The notes under the pieces were generated by a model. It worked only from the letters and a program-made list of their open reading frames with translations. It was not told where the DNA came from and did no database searches. Positions 18,245 through 25,400 of a DNA stretch of 64,000 nucleotides are shown in pieces. The position numbers were made by a program, and so were the translations under genes. Each line of letters begins with the position of its first letter. Positions within the stretch are counted from its first letter, which is position 1. Source of the stretch: Alphaproteobacteria bacterium (GTDB lineage: Bacteria; Pseudomonadota; Alphaproteobacteria; Micropepsales; Micropepsaceae); the NCBI GenBank assembly GCA_016125165.1, contig WGMH01000006.1, forward strand, positions 1 to 64,000, in the 5' to 3' direction.

Positions 18245-19360
18245 ATGCATGCAGAGCGCCTCAATTCAATTGTCACTGAAATTTGCAAAACATTCCAAGA
18301 CACAAAAATTCAGGATCAGCTAGTAGCCATTATTGTTGCTGTCACAAATCGTGCTAAAGCGCCGGCGACTCGTGCACACGACGAACAAATCTCCAATCTA
18401 TCGAAAATTTTTCTCGCTGACTTAGAAGAGCTTTCTACGAAAGACTTCTCTCCAACCTGGCGAAAGCTAATTCTTGAACTAGATTTGTCACTACTGTTGC
18501 CGGAGAACATTCGCTCAGAGTTTGAAAAGGCCTTTGATACTCGCTCGGTCGATTCCGATCTGCTGAATTCGTTAAACCAACTAAAGAGAGGAATCGCGAC
18601 AAAATTGGATGCCGTTCGAAAGCTGAGGGATGGATTTGCTGCAATTGGTTTGGCAACGGACGAACTCGAGCCAGAGGCCGTCGAATTTAATGTTGCTATG
18701 CCGCGCGAGTCCATTGACGACAGATTAGCCGGGTTCAGCAAGGAATTGGCAAAACTGAACGTTGAATTGCAGGTTCTTTCATCGATTGCAAAGCAGCCAC
18801 CGACAGCACTTACAATCAGCAGCGTTTCCTCGAACGATTTTAGCGTGGCGCTTAGCATAAACATCGATCTCGGGGAGATTGTTGCATATGTCCTAGTTGC
18901 GTTGTACAGCATGAGAGCTGTATACCGCGCAAAGATTGATGCACTCAGTTCTGACGCACTGAAGGAACTGCCACAAGAAATATTGAAGCAAGCTCACGAA
19001 TGGGCAAATGCCTATGTCAAAAACGAAATTCGAGAGATCGTTAGGCGGCTCCCGACAGAATGTGCCCTGTCTGTAGATGCAGATAAGTTGGAGGCGAACG
19101 CGGGACCGGTGGCACAGGCATTAGAGTACATTGAAGAGAAGCAAGAACGTGGCTTCAACATGGATGTTCGAGCTGGTCAGATTTCCAAGGAGGTGTTGGA
19201 CAATCCGAACAATGACGACACAAGGCGCCGAGAACTATCTAAAATGTCATCGAGGTTAGCTGAAATTGAAAGCAAGTCTGCGCACCTGAAGATCCTCAAG
19301 CGGCAAAAAACGCCGATACTCAGTCTCACGAAAGTCAATTCGGAGGATGGCCTGGCATGA
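18245..19360 (+). CDS. Unknown AT-rich accessory gene
   Basis: A 371-residue protein of no family I recognise, starting MHAERLNSIV with GAGAG upstream. Base composition is visibly lower in G+C (about 40-48% by inspection) than the flanking 60-65% DNA. Architecture: N-terminal helices, residues 35-130 with a W-R-K-L helical stretch, then long coiled-coil-like helices, a hydrophobic segment near residue 215 (IDLGEIVAYVLVALYSM) that may be membrane or core, and a charged, helical C terminus. There is no nuclease, ATPase or SMC motif. It lies between the toxin-antitoxin pair and mutL, so it is probably acquired cargo. Upstream 18047-18244 is also AT-rich and probably holds its promoter. Confidence 0.75.
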   Translation: MHAERLNSIVTEICKTFQDTKIQDQLVAIIVAVTNRAKAPATRAHDEQISNLSKIFLADLEELSTKDFSPTWRKLILELDLSLLLPENIRSEFEKAFDTRSVDSDLLNSLNQLKRGIATKLDAVRKLRDGFAAIGLATDELEPEAVEFNVAMPRESIDDRLAGFSKELAKLNVELQVLSSIAKQPPTALTISSVSSNDFSVALSINIDLGEIVAYVLVALYSMRAVYRAKIDALSSDALKELPQEILKQAHEWANAYVKNEIREIVRRLPTECALSVDADKLEANAGPVAQALEYIEEKQERGFNMDVRAGQISKEVLDNPNNDDTRRRELSKMSSRLAEIESKSAHLKILKRQKTPILSLTKVNSEDGLA

Positions 19361-19366
19361 TAAGCC

Positions 19367-21235
19367 TCACCTTCTCCCGAACAGCCGCTCGATGTCCGCG
19401 AGTTTGAGTTCGACGTATGTCGGGCGGCCGTGGTTGCATTGGCCGGAGTGGGGGGTGGTTTCCATTTCGCGGAGGAGTGCGTTCATCTCTTCGGCGTTGA
19501 GGCGGCGGCCGGAGCGGACGCTCATGTGGCAGGCGAGCGTGCCGGAGACTTCCTCCAGCCGCTCCTTCAGCGACAATGCGTTGCCGGTTTCGGCGATGTC
19601 GTCGGCGAGATCGCGGATGAGGCCCTTGATATCGAGCTTGCCAAGCATGGCGGGCACTTCGCGCACCGCCACCGCATCGGGCCCGAACGCTTCGACCACG
19701 AGGCCCAATTCTTCCAGTTCGGGCGCGCGCGCGGCGACGCGATTGACCTCGGCGGGATCGAGCTCCACCACTTCGGGAATGAGCAGCGGCTGGCGCGCAA
19801 TGCCGCCGGCAGCCAGCGCCTTCTTCATGCGCTCATAGACGAGGCGCTCATGCGCCGCGTGCTGATCGACGATGACGATGCCATCGGCCGTTTGCGCGAC
19901 GATGTAGGTTTCGTGCAATTGCGCACGCGCAAGGCCGAGCGGCAGTTCGCCCTCGCCTTCCGGCGCATCGGCCACCTCTTCCACTTTCACAGATTGCGTT
20001 TGCGCGCCATGAGCGAAGAGCGGCGCATGATAATCGCGCGCGGCGTCGGAAAGCCCCGCAGAATAGGATGAACCGCCCGGCGCATAACGCTGCGGTTCCG
20101 GGCGGAAAGACGACAGTGTGGACGTTGCGACGGTGGTGGAGGCGCGATGGCCCGCACCGGCCAGCGCATGTTTGAGCGAAGACACGATGAGCCCGCGCAC
20201 AAGCCCCGCATCGCGGAAGCGCACTTCGGTCTTGGCGGGATGTACGTTCACATCCACGAAGGCCGGATCGCATTCGAGGAACAGCGCGAGTGCGGGATGG
20301 CGGTCGCGCGCCAGGAAATCGGCATAGGCGCCGCGCACGGCCCCGATGAGCAGCTTGTCGCGCACCGGGCGGCCGTTCACGAACAGGAACTGCATCTGCG
20401 CGTTGGCGCGGTTGTAGGTGGGAAGGCCCGCGAATCCCGCAATGGAAACGCCCTCGCGCGCGATGGAAACGGGCGCAGCGTTCTGGCCGAATTCGGCGCC
20501 CATGATCTTCGCGAGTCTTTTTAGTTGGCCTACCGCTTCGCTACTTGAGGCAGGGTGCGCTTCCAGATCGAGTGTCCTGCGGCCATCGAGCGTGAGGGTG
20601 AAGCCCACATCGGGCCGCGCCATGGCGAGGCGCTTGACCACATCGGTGGTGGCCATGTCTTCGCTGCGCGCGGATTTGAGAAATTTCAGCCGCGCGGGCG
20701 TGGCGAAGAAAAGCTCACGCACATCCACGCGCGTACCCGATTGCCCGCTGGCGAGGAACGCCGTGGGCGCGGGACCGGAGAGCGCGCCGCCATCGACCTT
20801 GATCTCATGCGCATCGCCGGACTCTTTTGGTGTCGCAATTCCGGACGGAAAACCGGTTCCCACTTTTCCTGGAATTGCTTTTGTTCGGCTCGTGATGGTG
20901 AGACGCGCCACCGCGCCGATGGACGGCAGCGCCTCGCCGCGAAAACCGAGCGTGGCGATATGCGAGAGATCGTCGGCTCCGTCGCGCGCGACCGGCAGCT
21001 TGGAGGTGGCGTGGCGCTCCACGGCGATGCGCAGTTCGTCCGCGCTCATGCCTTCGCCGTTATCTTCCACCACAATGAGATCGGCGCCGCCGGCGGAGGT
21101 GGCGATGTCGATGCGCGTGGCCCCGGCATCGAGCGCGTTTTCCACCAACTCCTTCACGGCGGAGGCAGGCCGCTCCACCACCTCGCCCGCAGCGATGCGG
21201 TTGATCGTTCCTTCGGAAAGACGGCGAATCTTCAT
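19367..21235 (-). CDS. mutL: DNA mismatch repair protein MutL
   Basis: A 622-residue GHKL ATPase that links MutS recognition to strand removal. ATP-binding motifs are clear: [32 protein letters not shown] and [12 protein letters not shown]. The C-terminal dimerisation domain contains [15 protein letters not shown] and ends [14 protein letters not shown]. Between the SRTK strand and [11 protein letters not shown] there is an extra stretch of about 17 residues ([20 protein letters not shown]) encoded by a palindromic repeat. It is in frame, so function may survive. Confidence 0.96.
   Translation of the reverse strand: MKIRRLSEGTINRIAAGEVVERPASAVKELVENALDAGATRIDIATSAGGADLIVVEDNGEGMSADELRIAVERHATSKLPVARDGADDLSHIATLGFRGEALPSIGAVARLTITSRTKAIPGKVGTGFPSGIATPKESGDAHEIKVDGGALSGPAPTAFLASGQSGTRVDVRELFFATPARLKFLKSARSEDMATTDVVKRLAMARPDVGFTLTLDGRRTLDLEAHPASSSEAVGQLKRLAKIMGAEFGQNAAPVSIAREGVSIAGFAGLPTYNRANAQMQFLFVNGRPVRDKLLIGAVRGAYADFLARDRHPALALFLECDPAFVDVNVHPAKTEVRFRDAGLVRGLIVSSLKHALAGAGHRASTTVATSTLSSFRPEPQRYAPGGSSYSAGLSDAARDYHAPLFAHGAQTQSVKVEEVADAPEGEGELPLGLARAQLHETYIVAQTADGIVIVDQHAAHERLVYERMKKALAAGGIARQPLLIPEVVELDPAEVNRVAARAPELEELGLVVEAFGPDAVAVREVPAMLGKLDIKGLIRDLADDIAETGNALSLKERLEEVSGTLACHMSVRSGRRLNAEEMNALLREMETTPHSGQCNHGRPTYVELKLADIERLFGRR
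20835..20878. repeat. Palindromic repeat element inserted in frame in mutL
   Basis: The 44-base segment has near-inverted ends GCAATTCC and GGAATTGC, with inner arms GGAAAA and TTTTCC around a GTGGGAACCGG centre. The inner arms are separated from the ends by unequal 1- and 4-base spacers. Read on the mutL strand it encodes residues absent from standard MutL. It resembles, from memory, a dispersed palindromic repeat common in rhizobial genomes; that link needs a search. Confidence 0.7.
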
Positions 21236-21307
21236 GCGGTCAGCGTAGCAAAGCGGCCCGCGCGACGCCGCCCGGAAGCGGCGCCATCAACAGAAACGGC
21301 CGGAAAC

Positions 21308-22702
21308 TCAGCTTTTCTTTGCGGGTTTTGGCGGCGCGGGCTTTTTGGCGGCTGGCCTGGCGGGCGCTTTTTTCGGCGGCGGCGGCGCGGCCTTGTGCGG
21401 GCCGCCGAGGCCGCCCGCCACCACGATGGTGAGTTTGCCCGCATGGAACAGCCGCTTCGAGACGCGCTGGATATCCTCCACCGTGACGGCGCTGATGAGA
21501 TCGTTGCGCCGGTTCACATAATCCGCCGAAAGCCCCGCGCGCTGGAAGGCGCTGAGCTGGGCGGCAATGCCCGCGTTGGAATCGAAGGCGAGCGGGAAAG
21601 AACCCGTGAGATAGGTTTTCGCGTCGTCGAGTTCTTTCTGCGTGGGACCTTCGGCCTGCAGGCGGTTCATCGTGTCCTTGATGACATCAATGGTCTGGCG
21701 GACGCTTTCGCGCTTCGTCGCCACCTGCCCCACAAGAACGCCCGCGCGGCGATACGGCACGAGCGATGTGCCGATGCCATAGGTGAGACCACGCTTCTCG
21801 CGCACTTCGATCATCAGGCGCGAGGAAAAGCCGCCACCGCCCAGAATGTGGTTGGCGACATAGGCGGGGATGAAATCCCTGTCGTTGCGCAGCATGCCGG
21901 TGACGCCGAACACGATGCTCGACTGCGGCACGTTCATGGGCAGCACATGCACACCCGGTGCACCGACGCCGCCAACCGGCGGAAACGGCTTCGGCGCAAC
22001 GCCCGGCAAGCCGCCAAAGGCGGATTTCAGCAGCGCCTGCAGCGTGGCTTCATCGACATCGCCGGAGACGGCAATCTTTGCGCCGGCCCGAACCCAATGC
22101 GTGCGCGCAAACTGCTGCAGGTCCTGCGGCGCGACGGCGCCGAGGCCCTCCGGCGTTCCGTTGGCCGGATGCGCATAGGGATGACCGCGAAAGAACATCT
22201 TGAAGAAGCCCTTCGCGGCAACAGAGCCGGGATCTTCCTCATCCTGTGCCAGACCGGCGACGATCTGGCCGCGTACGCGCGACACCGTGCCGAGTTCGAA
22301 ACGCGGATGCGCGAGCGCCGTGCCGAGCAGCGCAAAGGCATCCTTCGCATTCTGCTTGAGCGTGACGAGCGTGACGATCATCCAGTCGCGTTCGGCGCTG
22401 GAGGAAAGCTGGATGGCGCGATCGGACAGCGCGACATGAAAGGCATTGGAATTGTATTTTCCCGCGCCTTCATCGAGCAGGCTTGCGGCCAGCGTGGCCA
22501 GACCCTCCTTGCCCGCCGGATCATAGGCCGAGCCCGCCGGAAAGGCGGCGGTGAGCGCGATCATGGGCAGGGTGTGATCCTCGCTGAACCACACATCGGT
22601 ACCAGCGGGACCTTTGATGTCTTTCACATCGGCGGCGTGCGCTGGCACGGCAAGCGCGGCAGCAAGCGCAACGGCGAAGGCGAGCGGTTTCAGCAGGGTC
22701 AT
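21308..22702 (-). CDS. M16 family peptidase-like protein, non-catalytic partner
   Basis: A 464-residue secreted protein with signal peptide MTLLKPLAFAVALAAALAVPAHA. It belongs to the insulinase-like M16 family, but the HxxEH zinc site is replaced by ASLLDEGAG, so it cannot bind zinc normally. The C-terminal half keeps the R/Y substrate motif (REKRGLTYGI). The last 40 residues are Lys/Pro/Ala-rich. M16B enzymes often act as pairs of one catalytic and one such subunit; the catalytic subunit is directly upstream, joined by a 4-base overlap. Confidence 0.9.
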   Translation of the reverse strand: MTLLKPLAFAVALAAALAVPAHAADVKDIKGPAGTDVWFSEDHTLPMIALTAAFPAGSAYDPAGKEGLATLAASLLDEGAGKYNSNAFHVALSDRAIQLSSSAERDWMIVTLVTLKQNAKDAFALLGTALAHPRFELGTVSRVRGQIVAGLAQDEEDPGSVAAKGFFKMFFRGHPYAHPANGTPEGLGAVAPQDLQQFARTHWVRAGAKIAVSGDVDEATLQALLKSAFGGLPGVAPKPFPPVGGVGAPGVHVLPMNVPQSSIVFGVTGMLRNDRDFIPAYVANHILGGGGFSSRLMIEVREKRGLTYGIGTSLVPYRRAGVLVGQVATKRESVRQTIDVIKDTMNRLQAEGPTQKELDDAKTYLTGSFPLAFDSNAGIAAQLSAFQRAGLSADYVNRRNDLISAVTVEDIQRVSKRLFHAGKLTIVVAGGLGGPHKAAPPPPKKAPARPAAKKPAPPKPAKKS

Positions 22703-24045
22703 TGCGGGCGCGGCGTCAGGTAACCCGTCACCGCCTCCTTCGCCTTGAGAAAATTCTGGGCGGCATCGCGCACCGCATTGCCGGAAACGGCCTGAATGCG
22801 ATCCGGCCACTCCTCCACGTCTTCCACGGTCAGACCGATGGCGAGCGCCTGACCATAGGCGGAAGCGAGTGCGAACTGGCTGTCGCGCTGATAGGTGGCG
22901 CTGGCGATGAGCTGCGTCTTGGCGCGTTCCAGATCGGCGGGCGCGGGCGCACGCGTGATCGCTTCCTTCAGGATGGCATCGATGGCAGTTTCGAGAGTCT
23001 TCAGGCTGACGCCGGGGCGCGGCGTGGCATAGACGGTGAACTGACCGGCATCGCGATTGTAGCCGTCATACGAGGCGCCGGCGGAGGTTGCGAGTTTCCG
23101 TTCCACCACAAGCTTGCGATAGAGCGTGGCGGTGGCGTCGCCGCCCAGAAGCTGCGCCAGTGTTTCAAGACCTTCGGCTTCGCCGGGGCGCGCATCGGTG
23201 TAACTGGCGACGCGATAGGCGCGATAGAACAGGGGCACGCGCACTTCGGGGTTGATGATGGTCATGCGCGTTTCGGCAAGGCGCGGCGGCTGCGCAAACT
23301 CCGAACGCGGCGCCAGCTCGCGCGGTGGCACCTTGCCATATTCCGCTTCGGCGGCGATGCGCACATCGTCCTTCGTCACATCGCCCGCGACCACGAGGAT
23401 GGCGTTGTTCGGCGCATAGTGCTTCGCGAAGAAATCGCGCGCCTCGGTGCGGCCGATGCGGCGGATTTCGTCGGCCCAGCCGATCACGGGGCGGCCATAG
23501 GGATGCGAGAGGTAGAGCGCGGCGCGCCACTGTTCCACGGCCAGCGCCTGCGGGTCGTTGTCGGTGCGCATGCGGCGTTCTTCCAGCACCACATCGCGCT
23601 CGGTGCGCACATTGGCATCCGAAAGATCGAGATTGGCCAGCCGGTCCGCTTCCAGATTCATCGCCAGACGCATGCGATCCTTGGCGATCTGCTCATAGAA
23701 GGCGGTGTAGTCGTAGGAGGTGAAAGCGTTGTCCTGCCCGCCATTGCGCGCAATCGTCTGCGAGAACTGATCGCCCGGCACAAGTTTGGTGCCGCGAAAC
23801 ATCATGTGCTCGAAGAAATGGGCAAGACCGGAAACGCCCGGCGTATCATCGACGCTGCCCACGCGAAACCACAGCATCTGCGTGACCACGGGGGCGCGGT
23901 GATCGGGGATCACCACCACCTGCAATCCGTTCTGCAGCGCGAACTGAAACGCCTTGGCGTCATCCGCGCGGGCGGGGACGAAGGCGAACGAAAGCGTGCA
24001 GAGGAGCGTGGAAACGAAACAGAGGGATCGCATCTTGAAAGTCAT
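22699..24045 (-). CDS. M16 family zinc metallopeptidase, catalytic
   Basis: A 448-residue periplasmic or secreted metalloprotease. It has a signal peptide (MRSLCFVSTLLCTLSFAFVPARA after a 4-residue lead; ATG 24033 is an alternative) and the inverted zinc motif H76-F-F-E79-H80 in GLAHFFEHMMF. Further features are the FTSYDYTAFYE stretch and ERDVVLEERRMRTDND, which provides the third ligand. With the non-catalytic partner it should form a heterodimeric peptide-degrading chamber. It is downstream of the DUF3035 lipoprotein and a palindromic intergenic element. Confidence 0.92.
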   Translation of the reverse strand: MTFKMRSLCFVSTLLCTLSFAFVPARADDAKAFQFALQNGLQVVVIPDHRAPVVTQMLWFRVGSVDDTPGVSGLAHFFEHMMFRGTKLVPGDQFSQTIARNGGQDNAFTSYDYTAFYEQIAKDRMRLAMNLEADRLANLDLSDANVRTERDVVLEERRMRTDNDPQALAVEQWRAALYLSHPYGRPVIGWADEIRRIGRTEARDFFAKHYAPNNAILVVAGDVTKDDVRIAAEAEYGKVPPRELAPRSEFAQPPRLAETRMTIINPEVRVPLFYRAYRVASYTDARPGEAEGLETLAQLLGGDATATLYRKLVVERKLATSAGASYDGYNRDAGQFTVYATPRPGVSLKTLETAIDAILKEAITRAPAPADLERAKTQLIASATYQRDSQFALASAYGQALAIGLTVEDVEEWPDRIQAVSGNAVRDAAQNFLKAKEAVTGYLTPRPQ

Positions 24046-24060
24046 GCCATGCGCCAATCG

Positions 24061-24198
24061 CCTCCCCCTTGTGGGGAGGCCGAAAAAACAACGAGCGGAA
24101 GCGAGAGGTTTTTTTGGGTGGGGAGCCGCTCTGGATGTTGGCACCGCCCCCCACCCGAAATTTGCCATGCAAATTTCGACCTCCCCACAAGGGGGAGG
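24061..24198. repeat. Nested palindromic intergenic element
   Basis: Outer arms: 25 bases at 24061-24085 and 24174-24198 are inverse copies with one mismatch, beginning CCTCCCCCTTGTGGGGAGG. Inside lies a perfect 10-base inverted repeat (CGAAATTTGC, centre CAT, GCAAATTTCG) at 24156-24178. It fills the gap between the M16 start and the DUF3035 stop. It could fold as RNA on the operon transcript or be a miniature transposable repeat. Confidence 0.75.
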
Positions 24199-24219
24199 TC
24201 ATTGGAGGCGATCACCAAA

Positions 24220-24813
24220 TCAGAAAATGCCATCGAGCCAACCGCCGCTGTCCTTCTGAACGGACTCGTCGGATTTCGCGGGCTGGTTGGTGCCCGGCGG
24301 AACGCCCTTGGCCTTGGAATCGTCGATGCGATCCTTTTCGGCGTTGGCATCGACGGGCGTGCCTTCATCCACATCGGCGCCGAACATGCTGCCAAAGAAG
24401 CCCGGCTCTTCCAGACGCGCGGCGGCATCGGAATCAATGCGCTTGCGAATGCCATGATCGACATTGGCCGCGCCCGCATAGGCCAGCAGCAGCTTTTCGC
24501 CATCGCTGAAATTGCCCGGCATGTTCTGGGCAACGGTGGCGGGATTGTCGCCGAACAGGGTGACCTGCGCATCGGCCGTGGGATCGGGCTGGTTCACAGC
24601 CTTCGCGCCCGGCTTCGGCGGAACGAGATTGAAGTCCGGCGGAATGATCAGCGGGGCCTTGGTGACCACGGCAAATTCATCCGGTGCGCGGTGCGTGACG
24701 CCCGCGGCATCGCGGATGGTATCGCAGCCGGCCAGAGAGACGGCGGCCAGCACCAGCACACCCAGAGGCAGAAAACCCGGCACGGCGGAAAACGCGCGGC
24801 GGTGATGACGCAT
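24220..24813 (-). CDS. DUF3035 lipoprotein (BamF-like)
   Basis: A 197-residue lipoprotein with a signal peptide and lipobox SLAGC (Cys30). The conserved block HRAPDEFAVVTKAPLIIPPDF is the mark of DUF3035. In Caulobacter a protein of this kind is a component of the outer-membrane assembly (BAM) complex called BamF; I recall this but could not verify it. The rest is polar and low in complexity (DDNP, EKDRIDD) and ends GGWLDGIF. The gene follows lspA by 14 bases and precedes the M16 pair, a usual alphaproteobacterial order. Confidence 0.88.
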   Translation of the reverse strand: MRHHRRAFSAVPGFLPLGVLVLAAVSLAGCDTIRDAAGVTHRAPDEFAVVTKAPLIIPPDFNLVPPKPGAKAVNQPDPTADAQVTLFGDNPATVAQNMPGNFSDGEKLLLAYAGAANVDHGIRKRIDSDAAARLEEPGFFGSMFGADVDEGTPVDANAEKDRIDDSKAKGVPPGTNQPAKSDESVQKDSGGWLDGIF

Positions 24814-24827
24814 GCATTTACTCCTGG

Positions 24828-25394
24828 CTATTCGCTCGGCTGCTTGCCCGGATCCATCCCCGCTTCGGGGCGCAGCAGGGCATCATATAACAGGGCCGCC
24901 ACGCCAATGGTAATGGCGATATCGGCCACGTTGAACACATACCAATCGTAACCCGCTGCGAAAAAGTGAAAAAAGTCCGCAACCTTACCGTAAACCAAGC
25001 GGTCCACGAGGTTGCCCAGCGCCCCGCCGATGACAAGGCCAAGCCCCAGCGCCAGCGGCGCACGCTCGGTGTGCCAGAGCCACCAGGTGAGCCCGCCCAC
25101 CGCACCAAGCTGAAATGTGACCAGCAGCGAGGTGCCCCACGCCTCATGCGCGGGGAAAAGCCCATAGGACACGCCGGGATTCCACACCATCACCAGATTA
25201 AAGAATGGCAACACTTCGATGTGCGCTTCCGGTCCGAGCCCGGCAAAGCCAAGCCCGTAGAGCATGAAGATCTTGAATCCCTGATCGAGCAGCAGCGCGA
25301 TGGCCGCCCACAACAGGCCCAAATCACGCGGCGTCATGCCGCGCCAGGAGGCCTGCCAACGGGACTGTGGCGGACGGCGGGGCGAGCCAGTCAT
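24828..25394 (-). CDS. lspA: Lipoprotein signal peptidase
   Basis: A 188-residue inner-membrane aspartyl peptidase that cleaves prolipoproteins after lipidation. It has four hydrophobic helices. The conserved motifs are VWNPGVSYGLF, GGALGNLVDR (catalytic Asp) and VFNVADIAIT (second catalytic Asp). The ATG at 25394 is 6 bases from the ileS stop. It precedes a lipoprotein gene, a likely substrate. The N-terminal arginine-rich lead (residues 1-20) is longer than in many relatives, so a later start at M20 is possible. Confidence 0.95.
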   Translation of the reverse strand: MTGSPRRPPQSRWQASWRGMTPRDLGLLWAAIALLLDQGFKIFMLYGLGFAGLGPEAHIEVLPFFNLVMVWNPGVSYGLFPAHEAWGTSLLVTFQLGAVGGLTWWLWHTERAPLALGLGLVIGGALGNLVDRLVYGKVADFFHFFAAGYDWYVFNVADIAITIGVAALLYDALLRPEAGMDPGKQPSE

Positions 25395-25400
25395 GCGCGA

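Noticed and set aside
16300..19366. Prophage or genomic island with integrase
   Set aside because: No integrase, transposase, terminase or attachment-site pair is visible; only a toxin-antitoxin unit and unknown genes are present.
20555..24951. Very long open frames on the plus strand opposite mutL and the M16 genes
   Set aside because: They are antisense to conserved genes and are rich in Arg, Gly and His, as expected of shadow frames in high-G+C DNA. No motif is seen.
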